The position numbers and the translations under genes are program-made. DNA of 58,264 nt from Acidobacteriota bacterium (GTDB lineage: Bacteria > Acidobacteriota > Vicinamibacteria > Marinacidobacterales > Marinacidobacteraceae): positions 1 to 58,264 of the forward strand of contig JAJDUD010000011.1 of assembly GCA_022826825.1 (NCBI GenBank), read 5' to 3'. The notes under the pieces were generated by a model that ran no database searches, was not told where the DNA came from, and worked only from the letters and a program-made list of their open reading frames with translations. Within the stretch, counting starts at the first letter, position 1. Each line of letters opens with the position of its first letter. This document shows, one piece after another, positions 17,140 through 27,531 of the stretch.

Positions 17140-19527
17140 ATGCGTTTTCTCTCTCGTACCCACTGGACCAAATCCATAACCCTCGCCATCGCGGCCCTGG
17201 CCGTCCTGGCGTCCGCCGCCGGGGCGGCGGACCTCCGGGTCGTCGTCCTGGACCCAGACGGCGGACCGGCGGCCGGCGCTCTGGTCGTCGCCGACGCCCT
17301 CGCCGGAGAGAGCCGGCTCTCCGCGACCACCGGTGACGACGGGAGCGCCCTGATCGAGGGAGTCCCCGAGGGGCGGTACCTGGTCTCCGCCCGTTCCGCC
17401 GACCTCTCGGCGGCCCCGATCGAAGTCGCGCTGTCCGAGGGAGGGACGGGCGCCGTCGAGCTGGCGCTCCGTTTCACCGCGGTCCGGGAGTCGGTGGTGG
17501 TGTCCGCCGCGCTCGGGGCACGCCGCGAGGAGGAGTCCGGCACCTTCGTGGACGCGTTCTCCGCCGACGCGCTCCGGGACCGGGACGAGTGGTTCCTGCT
17601 TGAGGGCCTGCGCGGAATGCCCGGCACGCTGGTCTATCAGACCGGCAGCCAGGGACAGCAGCTCGCCCTCCGCTTCCGGGGACTGCCGGCCCAGGCCAGC
17701 GCCGTCGTGGTGGACGGGGCGCCGCTCCGGGATGCCGCGGCGCCCCAGTCGGATGCGACCGCGCTGCTGCCGTCGCTGGCGGTGCTCGGGGTGGACCGCG
17801 TGGAAATCCGGCGGGGCGGCGGCTCGACCATCTACGGCTCGAACGGGATGGGCGGGGTGCTCCACATCGTGACCCGGTCGGAGTTCGCTCCCGACGCGCT
17901 GCGGTTTTCCGTCGGTCTCGGGGAGTACGGCCACTCGGCGGCGAGCGGCGAAGCGGGCGCCGGCGGCCCGCGCGGCGGGATCTCCGCCGGCTTCACCCGG
18001 CTCGCGGTGAGCGAGGGCGCGGACGGGGACGATCCGTTCACGAACCACACCGGGGTCGCGCGCGCCGGATTCCGGCTGACCGACTCCCTGCAGGTGACCG
18101 CGCGCTCGCTGTTTTCGCTGGCCACGGTGGGTCTGAACGAGAGTCCGTTCCCGCTCGGTCCGGCCGGACCCGGGATCACGGAGGCCGAGCCGGTTCCCGA
18201 AGCGGCAATCCGCGGCTACGAGGAAGGGACTCCGCTCGCGAGTCTCGACCTCGGCCCCGGCAACTTCATGCCGTCCGTGAACGATCCGGACAACAGCCAG
18301 GAGACGAGGTTCGTTTCGACGCTGGTGGCGCTGAAGGGGTCGGCGGGCCCGGATCTCGCCTGGAACCTGCGGCTCCACGACCTGCGGACCCGTCGCGAGA
18401 ACGAGGACGGGCCGGCCGGCGTCAACCCGTTCGACCCTCCTTCTCCCTCCACGCTCGTCCATGAGGGGGAGGTGCGGAGCGGCGCCGCCCGCGTCGAGCT
18501 GTTCCGCGGGCCGGTCCGCGTGGTCACCGGCGGGGAGTTCGAGGCCGAGCGGGCAGCGACCACCGACCCCGGCTTCGAAACCCGGCTTCGCCAGACCAGC
18601 GCCGCCGCGTTCGTGCAGGCCGAGGCGGCGCCTGGCGACGGACGGGCGTCGCTGCGGGGCGCGGTGCGGGCCCAGCGTTTTTCGACGGCGGCGCCGGAGC
18701 TGGCGCCCGTCGAGGGGAGCCCCTGGCAGGGCGCCGCGCCGCCGCCGGAGGCGGGAGCCGTCACCGGTGAGGCCGCCGGTTCGCTGACGCTCGCTCCGGG
18801 TCTGCGCCTGAGGGCGTCGGCGGGACGCGGGTTCCGCGCCCCGTCGCTCTACGAGCGGTTCGGGACGTGGTACTCCAGTTTCGGCTACTCGGTGTTCGGG
18901 GACCCGCGGCTGAGACCGGAATACACCACGACGATGGACGCTGGTTTCTCGGCCTCATCGGAGGACGGCCGCCATGAGTTGCGGGGAGCGTGGTTCTGGT
19001 CGGAGCGGGGCCGGATCATCGCGTTCGGGTCCCTCGATTTCGCGTCCGACCCGTTCGGACGGTTTGCGGGCTACGAGAACACCGAGGGGGGCGTCGCCCG
19101 GGGCGTGGAACTGGCGTACCGGGTGACCCTCCCCGGCCGCACCCGGGCGCAGCTCCACTACACGTTCACCGACGCCGACCCGCCGGCGAACGCTCCCGAC
19201 GAACTCGCATCGGACTGGCTGGTGCCGCGGCACCAGGGAGGCGCGCTGCTGTCGGGCGCCCTTTCCGAGCGGCTCCGCTGGAGCGCCGATCTCCTCCTCT
19301 CCGGGGGCATCCACGCCCCGCTCTTCGACCCCGATACCTTCGCGTCGCGCGTGTTCCGGTTCGCCGGGATGCGCCGCCTCGACGTGGCGCTCTCGTTCGA
19401 GATGGGGCGCGGGCTGACGCTGCGCGCGCTCGTCCAGGACGCGTTCGACGACGCGGCCTACCAGAGCGGGGGCTTTCGGCCGCTGGGACGGGTGGCCCGG
19501 GTCAACCTGGAGTGGAGCCCGCGGTAG
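17140..19527 (+). CDS. TonB-dependent receptor, probably cobalamin uptake (BtuB-like)
   Basis: The protein has 795 residues, starting at ATG 17140 with AAGGAGG eight bases upstream. A signal peptide (ITLAIAALAVLASAAGAADL) is followed by a carboxypeptidase-regulatory-like beta domain (LRVVVLDPDGGPAAGALVV). Next comes the plug domain (LEGLRGMPGTLVYQ, LRFRGLPAQASAVVVDGAPL, VEIRRGGGSTIYGSNGMGGV), then the barrel with GRGFRAPSLYERFGTWYSS and RLRPEYTTTMDAGF. Substrate assignment rests on the cobalamin riboswitch directly upstream. It would transport B12 through the outer membrane with TonB energy. It sits between gap and pgk on the opposite strand, so it probably entered an older glycolytic cluster. 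Confidence 0.92.
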   Translation: MRFLSRTHWTKSITLAIAALAVLASAAGAADLRVVVLDPDGGPAAGALVVADALAGESRLSATTGDDGSALIEGVPEGRYLVSARSADLSAAPIEVALSEGGTGAVELALRFTAVRESVVVSAALGARREEESGTFVDAFSADALRDRDEWFLLEGLRGMPGTLVYQTGSQGQQLALRFRGLPAQASAVVVDGAPLRDAAAPQSDATALLPSLAVLGVDRVEIRRGGGSTIYGSNGMGGVLHIVTRSEFAPDALRFSVGLGEYGHSAASGEAGAGGPRGGISAGFTRLAVSEGADGDDPFTNHTGVARAGFRLTDSLQVTARSLFSLATVGLNESPFPLGPAGPGITEAEPVPEAAIRGYEEGTPLASLDLGPGNFMPSVNDPDNSQETRFVSTLVALKGSAGPDLAWNLRLHDLRTRRENEDGPAGVNPFDPPSPSTLVHEGEVRSGAARVELFRGPVRVVTGGEFEAERAATTDPGFETRLRQTSAAAFVQAEAAPGDGRASLRGAVRAQRFSTAAPELAPVEGSPWQGAAPPPEAGAVTGEAAGSLTLAPGLRLRASAGRGFRAPSLYERFGTWYSSFGYSVFGDPRLRPEYTTTMDAGFSASSEDGRHELRGAWFWSERGRIIAFGSLDFASDPFGRFAGYENTEGGVARGVELAYRVTLPGRTRAQLHYTFTDADPPANAPDELASDWLVPRHQGGALLSGALSERLRWSADLLLSGGIHAPLFDPDTFASRVFRFAGMRRLDVALSFEMGRGLTLRALVQDAFDDAAYQSGGFRPLGRVARVNLEWSPR

Positions 19528-19558
19528 GGCGCCGGAGCGCCTTCCTGCGAATCAGCGA

Positions 19559-19613
19559 CGGGAGTTTCGCCCGCTGCGCGGGCGATGCCGGTCTGAAGAC
19601 CGGCGCTCCTGGG
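19559..19613. repeat. REP-like element
   Basis: The order is CGGGAGTTTCGCCCGC, a CCGC/GCGG hairpin, GCCGGTCTGAAGACCGGC and GCTCCTGGG, nearly identical to the copy at 494-547. It separates the convergent ends of the TonB receptor gene and gap, and might serve as a bidirectional terminator. Confidence 0.85.
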
Positions 19614-19623
19614 CTAGAGCCCG

Positions 19624-20721
<1,098 letters not shown>

Positions 20722-20805
20722 TCATAGGGAGGGCCGCTCGAAGGGTCAACGAATTCGGACTCTCTTCCAGATATGAGTCTCTGCACACTAGATAATCATA
20801 GTTGA

Positions 20806-20869
20806 ATCACTTGATATTTATGTCCTCTCCGGTTATATTCCTTGCGTCAGGCGATACCGATCACTTGAT
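20806..20869 (+). promoter_or_regulatory. Promoter with paired ATCACTTGAT motifs before hsp20
   Basis: TTGATA (20811-20816) and TATATT (20834-20839) are separated by 17 bp, a near-ideal housekeeping promoter in an AT-rich island. The 10-mer ATCACTTGAT, itself an inverted repeat (ATCA/TGAT), overlaps the -35 box (20806-20815) and recurs at 20860-20869, downstream of the -10. The placement suggests a repressor pair. No CIRCE element is present. Confidence 0.6.
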
Positions 20870-20926
20870 GGGCGCCGGGAGCGGCCCCAAACAGCTTCCC
20901 GCCAAACACTCAAGGAGAAACACCAC

Positions 20927-21397
20927 ATGACCCATCTGACTCTCTTCAACCCTTCGTTCCGGCGTCTCTTCGCCGATCCGTTCTTCGATCTGCCGGTCCG
21001 CTACGCCGGTAGCGCGGGCGGCCGGGGCAGCGGCGCCTCGCTCTGGACGCCTCCGGTGGACGTCCGCGAGTCCGACACCGAGGTCGTCGTCGAGGCCGAG
21101 CTGCCCGGCATCGCCCGCGAGGACATCTCCGTCCGCTACCACGACGGCCGGCTGGTCCTTGAAGGCAAGCGGGAGGAGGCCGGGGAGACCGGTCCGGAGA
21201 ACTGCGAGACCGCCTGTGCGTCGGGAAGCTGGATCCGGCGCGAGCGGAGCCTCGGCCGCTTCCGCCGCTCCTTCGACCTGCCGGACAGCGTGGACAGCTC
21301 CGCCATCCGGGCGGAGTCCAGGGACGGCGTCCTCAAGGTCGTCCTGCCGAAGCTCGAGAAGGCGCAGCCGCGCCAGATCGACGTCAGCGTCAACTGA
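20927..21397 (+). CDS. Hsp20/alpha-crystallin small heat shock protein
   Basis: The product has 156 residues. The N-terminal arm (MTHLTLFNPSFRRLFADPFF) is followed by the alpha-crystallin domain from ~45 (WTPPVDVRESDTEVVVEAEL, PGIAREDISVRYHDGRLVLE) with the GVLKVVLPKLEKAQ motif near the end. An insertion with two Cys (PENCETACASGSWIRRE) lies in the middle of the domain, where relatives usually have a short loop ending in ER.xG.F. The protein would hold unfolding proteins as a cytoplasmic chaperone. The start follows CAAGGAGAAACACC, a good ribosome site. Confidence 0.93.
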   Translation: MTHLTLFNPSFRRLFADPFFDLPVRYAGSAGGRGSGASLWTPPVDVRESDTEVVVEAELPGIAREDISVRYHDGRLVLEGKREEAGETGPENCETACASGSWIRRERSLGRFRRSFDLPDSVDSSAIRAESRDGVLKVVLPKLEKAQPRQIDVSVN

Positions 21398-21406
21398 GCG
21401 ACACCC

Positions 21407-21432
21407 GAGGGGTCGGCGCGAGCCGGCCCCTC
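21407..21432 (+). terminator. Stem-loop after hsp20
   Basis: GAGGGGTCGGC, a GCGA tetraloop and GCCGGCCCCTC form an 11-bp stem ten bases after the hsp20 stop. There is no U-tract, so it may act as a terminator in GC-rich fashion or protect the 3' end. Confidence 0.6.
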
Positions 21433-21480
21433 ACCTGTGTACGGGGTTCGTCTCGCCGACAGGCCAGCGTTACACCGTGC

Positions 21481-21540
21481 GCGGTGCGGAGCACCGCGCG
21501 GTGCCGACCAGAGGTCGGCGCTCCAAGCCGGCGGCGCCAT
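21481..21540. repeat. REP-like element, second type
   Basis: GCGGTGCGGAGCACCGCG is followed by GTGCCGACCAGAGGTCGGC and GCTCCAAGCCGG. It lies between hsp20 and the converging DUF507 gene. Confidence 0.75.
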
Positions 21541-21558
21541 CGGCGCGAGCCGCTCGAC

Positions 21559-21864
21559 CTACTCGGTGGTGCGTTCGTGGCCGGGGATGACGCGCCGGCT
21601 CTTGACCATCTCCTCGTCGTAGTAACGGCGATAGAGGATGTCCCAGGTCTCGGTGCCCTGCTGGACCGTGCGGCTCTGGCTGTCGATCTTCCGGCGCACG
21701 ATCTGGTCGATGCGCTCGTCGTCCTCGAGTTCGGAGTTGATGATCCGCATGATCATGCGGCGGATCTCCGTGTCCTCCGCGTAGAACTCGACCGTCTCAT
21801 CCTGGCGCAGCAGATCCATGATCTGGTTCGCGAGGTGGTTGATCTTCCCGTTGGTCAGGCGCAT
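21559..21864 (-). CDS. DUF507 family protein (second of a tandem pair)
   Basis: The protein has 101 residues and starts MRLTNGKINHLANQIMDLL, the typical DUF507 opening, where the N-terminal MRL(T/S) sequence recurs in the family. It continues with a helical acidic middle (RRMIMRIINSELEDDERIDQ) and ends in WDILYRRYYDEEMVKSRR, the conserved C-terminal block that includes the Tyr-rich motif. The function of DUF507 is unknown; it is typical of Acidobacteriota and deltaproteobacterial lineages. The neighbouring gene on the same strand, 20 bp upstream, is a paralogue. Confidence 0.9.
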   Translation of the reverse strand: MRLTNGKINHLANQIMDLLRQDETVEFYAEDTEIRRMIMRIINSELEDDERIDQIVRRKIDSQSRTVQQGTETWDILYRRYYDEEMVKSRRVIPGHERTTE

Positions 21865-21884
21865 GGCTGGATCTCCGGCGAGGC

Positions 21885-22163
21885 CTAGAGAATGATCCCC
21901 TGCTCGCGGGCGAGCCGTTTCTTGACCAGCTTGAACATTTCCCGGTACTCGACGCCGCCCGTGCGGATCTCCTCGCCGTAACCGTCAAGGAGCTTCCGGA
22001 CCTCTTCGTTGAGGTCGTCTTCCTGGCGCAGGTCCTCCGTGATGAGATCCACGATGGCGTCCATCAGCGCGTTCGGATCTTCCGGATCGATATAGCCGGC
22101 GACCTGCAGGTCGTCGGTGATACGGTACCCGAGGAACTGGATCTGGCTCTTGGTGAGGCGCAT
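21885..22163 (-). CDS. DUF507 family protein (first of a tandem pair)
   Basis: The protein has 92 residues and starts MRLTKSQIQFLGYRITDDLQ at the ATG of 22163, which aligns with the paralogue's start. It is acidic in the middle (DAIVDLITEDLRQEDDLNEE) and ends VEYREMFKLVKKRLAREQGI. The two tandem copies together give the usual DUF507 arrangement and may act as a heterodimer (inference). The ribosome site is weak. Confidence 0.9.
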   Translation of the reverse strand: MRLTKSQIQFLGYRITDDLQVAGYIDPEDPNALMDAIVDLITEDLRQEDDLNEEVRKLLDGYGEEIRTGGVEYREMFKLVKKRLAREQGIIL

Positions 22164-22298
22164 GGGCAGGCAACCCAAAAGGCTAACACAGCGAAGGGGC
22201 GTGCGGCCACCGGCATCCATGACGGACCGGACGCGGGTTTTCCCCGGCTGTTCCAGGCGCCCCGGAGGCTGCTAGAATTCACCGTCCTGGCGAGAGAT

Positions 22299-22376
22299 GG
22301 GGTCGTAGTTCAGTTGGTCCAGAACGCCGGCCTGTCACGCCGGAGGTCGCGGGTTCGAGTCCCGTCGGCCCCGCCA
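22299..22376 (+). tRNA. tRNA-Asp (anticodon GTC)
   Basis: Acceptor arms GGGGTCG and CGGCCCC, a D-arm, anticodon loop CTGTCAC giving GTC, GGTTCGAGTCC and an encoded CCA are all visible. TAGAAT at 22273-22278 is a likely -10 box. It is followed 51 bp downstream by a selenoprotein gene on the same strand. Confidence 0.95.
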
Positions 22377-22427
22377 TCATCGCTTTCCCTGCAGCCGCGT
22401 TCCGGCGCCCCTTCCGTGAGGCCTTTC

Positions 22428-22655
22428 ATGAAGATCACCATCACCTACTGCGTCGTTTGAAACTACCTCCCGAACGCCTCCAGTCTGGCGGCGGCAATCA
22501 AGGACGCTCGGGGCATCGAGCCCGAGCTCATCGAGGGCGGCAAGGGCATCTTCGACGTCACGGTGGACGGCGAACTCGTCTACTCCAAGTACGACACCGG
22601 CCGGTTCCCCGAGAACGACGAGATTCTGGACAAGATTCCCGTTCTCGCGAGCTGA
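22428..22655 (+). CDS. SelW/Rdx-family selenoprotein (UGA = selenocysteine, codon 11)
   Basis: Read through the in-frame TGA at 22458-22460, the frame gives 75 residues starting MKITITYCVVU. That is beta-strand 1 plus the CxxU redox motif (Cys8, Sec11) of the SelW/SelT/SelH (Rdx) thioredoxin-like family. The rest fits too: NYLPNASSLAAAIKD, PELIEGGKGIFDVTVDGELV, YSKYDTGRFPENDEILDKI. Relatives also have the G.F.V..(D/N)G..(I/V)(Y/F)SK....GRFP pattern. An ordinary stop-based reading breaks the gene at codon 10, so it is invisible without recoding. A hairpin right after the TGA fits a bacterial SECIS. The probable role is a small redox protein. Needed partners (selA, selB, selC, selD) must be elsewhere; none is in the window. 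The ribosome site is weak (GTGAGG). Confidence 0.88.
22475..22493 (+). promoter_or_regulatory. Bacterial SECIS-like hairpin
   Basis: CGCC (22475-22478) pairs with GGCG (22490-22493). After a T/C mismatch, CCA pairs with TGG around the loop GTC (22483-22485). The apical loop begins with G and lies 23 bases after the TGA, within the spacing and form known for bacterial SECIS elements bound by SelB. Confidence 0.75.
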
Positions 22656-22730
22656 CGCGCTCCGGCTCCCCGGTCCGATCATCCTGACGGCCGGTTTCGG
22701 GACGCCCGGCGCCCGCTTCGGGCGTTCCCC

Positions 22731-25040
22731 TCAGAAGTCGAAGAGACGCGTGTACTTGATGATCAGCGACCGGCCCATCACGTTGGGTACCAGGAAGCCG
22801 GTCTCGTCGTCGAAGCGGTCGAGGTTGGCGGTGTTCCTGAGGTCGTTGTAGACGAGGAACAGGCCGGTCCCGCTCCGGTTCAGCATCACGAGCCGGATGT
22901 TCGAGGAGACCGAGGCGGTCTGGCTGTTGTACTGGATCAGCGCTTCGAGACGGCGGAGCGGGGTGAACGAGTAGTTGACCCGGATCGGGATCAGGTTGGT
23001 GGTGAATTTGCCGACGGGGAGTTCCACCACGTCGCGGTTCCAGCCGATGCTCGCCTGGAAGGTGGCCCCGATGCGTCCGTTCAGGGTGGAATTGATACCC
23101 AGGTAGTCACCGTCGTAGAACCCGCCGGTGCGGACATAAGCGGTCGGATACAGGCGGGCGCTGGCGTTTCCGATGTAGTTGAAGTTCACCTGGTTCCAGT
23201 GGTAGAGGCCGGGCGGGATCACCACCTGGTGGCCGTCCACCCCCGAGTACACGACGAAGTCGTGAAGCGGCCGGTCCCGGAACCGATCGATGAACATCCC
23301 GAAGCGGCCCCCGCCGTTGGGCTGGAACTCGATCGGGTGCCAGTGCCCGCGGCCGGACTGGACCTCGCCGTCGAAGCCGTAGTACGCGTTCCAGGTCACG
23401 TGCGGGGAGAAGCGGCGCACCCAGGACATGCCCGGCAGATGCGTGGGCTGCCAGTCGAGGTAGTAGCGCCACTGGTACTTGCGGAAGCCGCGGCGGGGCA
23501 CGAACCCGACTTCGGGGTTGAAGTCCTCGCCCACCTGGGTGAAGCCGGCGTGCCCCTGATGGAGCTGATCGGCGTAGTTCAGGAAGGCCCGGCCCGCGAT
23601 GGTGTCGGAGGCGCTCGCTTCCGGGTCCGAACCGTCTGAGGCGGTCTTGGCGAGGAAGGTGAAGAAGCGGGCGTGTTCGCCGAGCTGAATCGCGGCGTCG
23701 GCGCCGAAGGCCCGGTTGTAGTCGCCCTCCCCGGCCCATTCGCCGGTGGCCTGCCGGTTCACCAGGATGCCGCCGAAGTTGGACCGGCCGACCTCCCGCT
23801 GGACCCGGGCGACGGTGTAGTTGTTCGCCGCGAGAGCCAGGGCGCCCGTCTCGTTGTCGAAGGCGTCGTCGGTCTGCATGTTCATCAGACCGACGTTCGT
23901 GGACCCCACCTTCCCGGAGAGCCGGGCGCCGCCGACGATCCCCACCGGCTGGCCGCCGTAGAGCCCGATGCGGCGGCTGAAGAAGAGGTCCACCTCCTGC
24001 GGCGCCCCGAACTGGAAGGTGGACGCGTTCTCCAGGAAGAAGGGCCGCTTCTCGGGAAAGAAGAGCGGGAACCGGGTCAGGTTGATCTGCTGGTCGTCGG
24101 CCTCGACCTGCGCGAAGTCCGTGTTCGCGGTGAGGTCCACGGTGAGGTTCGGGGTGACTCCCCACTTCACGTCGAGGCCGATGTCGAGACCCTCCGTTGC
24201 ACGGTTCTCCGAGCGGACGGCCAGCGGGTTCCGGTTGGCCTCGCCGAGGGCGAACGGGGTGACCTTGATGTCGCGCCGCGAGGGGAGATTCAGGCCGGTG
24301 ATCTTCTGCGCCAGCGAGACCCGGTAGATGTTGTAGCCGCGGGGGATTGGCGCCAGAAACGCCTGCTCGTTCTTGCGGCGGATGTTCCGCATGACGTTGA
24401 TGCCCCAGGTCCGGTCCGCCCCGGCCTCGTAGCGCAGCGTCCGCAGGGGGATCGCGAACTCGGTTTCCCAGCCGCGGACGGACCGCTGGGACCGCACCGT
24501 CCAGTCGCCGTCCCAGTTGGCGTTGAATCCGGCGATGCCGCCGCGCTGGGAACCTCGCTGGCCGGGACGCGGGTTGTAACCCCCGGTGGCGCCCTCGCCG
24601 GCGATCTGGCCGTCGTACTCGATGCCCTCCGGATTGGTGCCGAAGAGGAAGGCGTTCTGGCTGTCGTTGAAGGTGTCGAGGATGATCTGGACCGAGTCCG
24701 ATTCGTTCAGGTCGCCGTCCCGCCGGCTCTCGGATACGAGCACCTGATCGGGTGCGCTGTCGAAGGCGATGATCCCCACGTAGAGCGTGGTTTCAGAGAG
24801 CAGCAGGCGCACTTCGGTCCGCTCGGAGGCCGGCGCGCCGTTGTTCGGCTCCTGCTGGGTGAATCCGGTGAAGGGCTCCACGCGCGACCACTGCTCGTCG
24901 GTCACGAGCCCATCCACGACCGGACCTTCCATCCCTTCGGCGAGCGCCTGCACCGCGCCGTCATTCGGGGGAACGGTGGCGGCCCCGGGGAGCGGCGCGA
25001 GCAGCAGGAGGCCGAAGAACGTGCAGGAAAACCGTCGCAT
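22731..25040 (-). CDS. CBM9-like / DUF5916 outer-membrane protein
   Basis: The product has 769 residues from the ATG at 25038-25040 ([20 protein letters not shown]), a Sec signal with cleavage near GAAT. A CBM9-like module follows ([80 protein letters not shown]). The long DUF5916 region has barrel-like strands and ends in [12 protein letters not shown]. It is a paralogue of the gene at 574-3003, sharing TQQEP, ILDTF and the terminal KxTRLFxF. A role in outer-membrane binding or uptake of carbohydrate-like polymers is inferred only. Divergent from the aldehyde dehydrogenase gene, with 30 bp between starts. Confidence 0.87.
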   Translation of the reverse strand: MRRFSCTFFGLLLLAPLPGAATVPPNDGAVQALAEGMEGPVVDGLVTDEQWSRVEPFTGFTQQEPNNGAPASERTEVRLLLSETTLYVGIIAFDSAPDQVLVSESRRDGDLNESDSVQIILDTFNDSQNAFLFGTNPEGIEYDGQIAGEGATGGYNPRPGQRGSQRGGIAGFNANWDGDWTVRSQRSVRGWETEFAIPLRTLRYEAGADRTWGINVMRNIRRKNEQAFLAPIPRGYNIYRVSLAQKITGLNLPSRRDIKVTPFALGEANRNPLAVRSENRATEGLDIGLDVKWGVTPNLTVDLTANTDFAQVEADDQQINLTRFPLFFPEKRPFFLENASTFQFGAPQEVDLFFSRRIGLYGGQPVGIVGGARLSGKVGSTNVGLMNMQTDDAFDNETGALALAANNYTVARVQREVGRSNFGGILVNRQATGEWAGEGDYNRAFGADAAIQLGEHARFFTFLAKTASDGSDPEASASDTIAGRAFLNYADQLHQGHAGFTQVGEDFNPEVGFVPRRGFRKYQWRYYLDWQPTHLPGMSWVRRFSPHVTWNAYYGFDGEVQSGRGHWHPIEFQPNGGGRFGMFIDRFRDRPLHDFVVYSGVDGHQVVIPPGLYHWNQVNFNYIGNASARLYPTAYVRTGGFYDGDYLGINSTLNGRIGATFQASIGWNRDVVELPVGKFTTNLIPIRVNYSFTPLRRLEALIQYNSQTASVSSNIRLVMLNRSGTGLFLVYNDLRNTANLDRFDDETGFLVPNVMGRSLIIKYTRLFDF

Positions 25041-25070
25041 GTTGCGGGCGTATCCTACGCGCCCACGACC

Positions 25071-26552
25071 ATGGCCGAAACCGCGATCCTTCCCAACCTC
25101 ATCGGCGGGAGAACCCTGGCCCCGTCGGCCTCGGAAACGCTGCCGGTCTTCAACCCCGCAACCGGGGAAATCCTTTCCCGGATTCCGCTCTCGGGCGCCG
25201 AGGACGTGGGTCGGGCGGTCGCCAGCGCGAAGGAGGCGCTCCGCGACTGGCGGGAGACGCCGCCGACCGACCGGGTGCAGCCGCTCTTCCGCCTGAAGGC
25301 GCTTCTCGAGCGCGATTTCGAGGAACTCTCGCGGTGCGTGACCACCGAGTGCGGGAAGACCCTCGCCGAGTCCCGCGGCGAGCTGCGGCGGGCCATCGAG
25401 AACGTGGAAGTCGCCTGCGGGATCCCGTCGCTGATGCAGGGCCGGGTGCTCGAGGACATCGCGCGCGGCATCGACGAACTCATGATCCGCCAGCCGGTCG
25501 GCGTGGTGGCGGTGATCGCGCCCTTCAACTTCCCGGCGATGATCCCGTTCTGGTTCCTGCCCTACGCGCTCGCCTGCGGCAACACGGTGGTCATGAAGCC
25601 GTCTGAAAAGACGCCGTTGACGATGCAGCGGGTGGCGGCGCTGATCGAGGAGGCGGGGTTCCCCCCGGGGGTGGTCCAGGTGACTCACGGCGGGCAGGCG
25701 GCCGTCGAGGCGCTTCTCGACCACCCGGACGTTGCGGCGGTCAGCTTCGTGGGTTCCTCGCCGGTGGCGCGGGTCGTCTATGCCCGGGCGGCGGGCAACG
25801 GGAAGCGGGTCCAGTGTCAGGGCGGGGCGAAGAACCCGGTGGTGGTGCTCGAGGACGCCGACGTCGAGGCCGCGGTGTCCACCGTGGCCGAAAGCGCCTT
25901 CGGATGCGCGGGACAACGGTGTCTCGCGGCCTCGCTGGCGATCACCGTCGGCGACGCCCACGCGCCGTTCCGCGAACGGGTCAGCGCGGTGGCTGCGAGC
26001 CGGGTGGTGGGTTCCGGGCTGGACGAGTCCGTGGACATGGGCCCGGTGATCCGCGACGAGAGCCGCCACCGGATCGAGCGGCTGATCGGGGTGGCGGTGG
26101 ACGAAGAGAACGCCAGCGCGGTGGTGGACGGCCGCGGCGTCCGGATCCCGGGCCATGAAGACGGGTTTTTCGTCCGGCCCACGGTGCTCGATGAGCTTCC
26201 CGCCGAGGGGGAGATCGCGCGTACCGAGATCTTCGGACCGGTGCTCGGCATCATCCGGGTGGACAGCGTCGAGGACGCGATCGCCTTCGTGAACGGCGGC
26301 GAGTTCGGGAACATGGCCTGCGTCTTCACGAACGACGGTCGGGCGGCGCGCCGGTTCCGGCACGAGGTTCTGACCGGCAATGTGGGGATCAACGTCGGCG
26401 TGGCCGCTCCGATGGCGTTTTTTCCGTTCAGCGGCTGGCGGGGCAGCTTCTTCGGCGATCTGCACGCCCAGGGGGCGCACGCGATCGAGTTCTACACGCA
26501 GACCAAGGTCGTCGTGGAGCGCTGGCCCCGGGACGCCTCGAAGCGCTTTTGA
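25071..26552 (+). CDS. mmsA: CoA-acylating methylmalonate-semialdehyde dehydrogenase family
   Basis: The enzyme has 493 residues. It resembles MmsA/IolA, which converts malonate or methylmalonate semialdehyde plus CoA and NAD+ to acetyl- or propionyl-CoA in valine and inositol breakdown. Visible are [28 protein letters not shown], the NAD loop SFVGSSPVA, the QGGAKN motif where ordinary aldehyde dehydrogenases carry the general-base Glu, and catalytic Cys284 in [10 protein letters not shown]. The C-terminal [12 protein letters not shown] and KVVVERW complete the fold. The start at ATG 25071 sits just after the divergent gene. The next gene's TTG start overlaps its stop. Confidence 0.9.
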   Translation: MAETAILPNLIGGRTLAPSASETLPVFNPATGEILSRIPLSGAEDVGRAVASAKEALRDWRETPPTDRVQPLFRLKALLERDFEELSRCVTTECGKTLAESRGELRRAIENVEVACGIPSLMQGRVLEDIARGIDELMIRQPVGVVAVIAPFNFPAMIPFWFLPYALACGNTVVMKPSEKTPLTMQRVAALIEEAGFPPGVVQVTHGGQAAVEALLDHPDVAAVSFVGSSPVARVVYARAAGNGKRVQCQGGAKNPVVVLEDADVEAAVSTVAESAFGCAGQRCLAASLAITVGDAHAPFRERVSAVAASRVVGSGLDESVDMGPVIRDESRHRIERLIGVAVDEENASAVVDGRGVRIPGHEDGFFVRPTVLDELPAEGEIARTEIFGPVLGIIRVDSVEDAIAFVNGGEFGNMACVFTNDGRAARRFRHEVLTGNVGINVGVAAPMAFFPFSGWRGSFFGDLHAQGAHAIEFYTQTKVVVERWPRDASKRF

Positions 26553-27262
26553 GCACCGACCCCGGCGGGGGGACGATCCGGCGACTGGTTCGCCGCTTCT
26601 GGCAGCCGGCGCTCTGGACCCTCTTCGTCCTGAACGTCCTCCTGATGCCGCTGATCTTCGGCGGGGCGGGGGACGAACCGTTCGTCCCGCCCGAGTGGAT
26701 CCCGGCGAACCCGGCGGCGCTCGTTGCCGTGCACGCCCTCGCGGTCGCGGTGGCCGTGCCGAACACGGTCTTCTGCCTCGCCGCCGGGTTCCTGTTCGGG
26801 CTCGGTCCGGGGATGTTCTACGCCACCCTCGGCACCTTCCTCGGTTCGCTCGCGGCGTTCACCGTCGGCCGGCTGTTCCTCCGGCGCTGGCTCACCGGAT
26901 GGCTCGGCCAGTTCCGCTCGGCCTCCCGGGTGCTCGCCGCCCTGGGCGACGCCGGCGTGCGCACCGTCTGCCTGACCCGCCTTTCCCCCCTCTTCCCCTT
27001 CGCGTTCCAGAACTTCGGCTGGGCGGCGACCCCGGTGAGGTTCCGGAACTATGCGCTCGGCTCGTTCCTCGCCGTTCCGGTGGGGGCCAGTTTTTTCGCC
27101 CACCTCGGGGCGGCGGGAAAGGCCGGCGCCGCGCTCGCCACCGAGAGCTTCTCCTGGTCCGCCGCGCTCACCATCCTCGGCCTCCTCGCGACCTTCTACC
27201 TGATCCGGTGGATCTCCCGCGTAGCCAACGCCGCCCTCAAGGACGAACTCCCCACGGACTAG
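26549..27262 (+). CDS. TVP38/TMEM64 (VTT domain) membrane protein
   Basis: The product has 237 residues, with about five membrane segments: [56 protein letters not shown], a C-terminal pair around [19 protein letters not shown], and [17 protein letters not shown]. The VTT-domain signature FxxGxxxGxxxGxxxA is seen in [20 protein letters not shown], followed by the family motif [21 protein letters not shown]/DedA relatives are linked to lipid scrambling or undecaprenyl-phosphate flipping; the exact role here is unknown. The TTG start overlaps the aldehyde dehydrogenase stop (TTGA). Confidence 0.85.
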   Translation: MSTDPGGGTIRRLVRRFWQPALWTLFVLNVLLMPLIFGGAGDEPFVPPEWIPANPAALVAVHALAVAVAVPNTVFCLAAGFLFGLGPGMFYATLGTFLGSLAAFTVGRLFLRRWLTGWLGQFRSASRVLAALGDAGVRTVCLTRLSPLFPFAFQNFGWAATPVRFRNYALGSFLAVPVGASFFAHLGAAGKAGAALATESFSWSAALTILGLLATFYLIRWISRVANAALKDELPTD

Positions 27263-27285
27263 CGGACGGGAGTCCCCCCGGCCCC

Positions 27286-27435
27286 AGTGGCGCCGCCGGC
27301 TTGGAACGCCGGCTTCAGCCGGCACAGCCCGCCGCAGGCGGGCGGAATCGCGTGGGGCCATTCCTCCCGATGGCGCGTACGGCTTGGAACGCCGGTCTCC
27401 AGACCGGCACCCGCGGCCCTCCGGGCCGCGGAAGG
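27286..27435. repeat. Two REP-like elements side by side
   Basis: The first has GGCTTGGAACGCCGG, GCTTCAGCCGGC and CCCGCCGCAGGCGGG (27294-27345). The second has GGCTTGGAACGCCGG, TCTCCAGACCGGC and CCGCGGCCCTCCGGGCCGCGG (27378-27433). They fill the 27263-27470 interval between the VTT gene and the toxin-antitoxin promoter. Confidence 0.8.
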
Positions 27436-27472
27436 GCACCTCGCCGATCCGCGCAGACGGCTGATCAACCGC

Positions 27473-27498
27473 TATAATGCCTTTCAACAGGTGCTGTT
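27473..27498 (+). promoter_or_regulatory. -10 box and AACAG-GTG-CTGTT operator of the toxin-antitoxin pair
   Basis: A perfect TATAAT (27473-27478) is followed by the inverted repeat AACAG-GTG-CTGTT (27486-27498) and a further half-site CCTGTTCC at about 27504. No good -35 is seen. The layout fits autoregulation by a Phd/YefM antitoxin. Confidence 0.55.
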
Positions 27499-27531
27499 CA
27501 ACGGCCTGTTCCAGACCTTCGAGATGCAACC

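Noticed and set aside
22457..22687. A 76-codon ORF (MKLPPERLQSGG...) overlapping the selenoprotein gene
   Set aside because: It is out of frame with the Rdx sequence, has no homology-like pattern and exists only because the real frame contains TGA.
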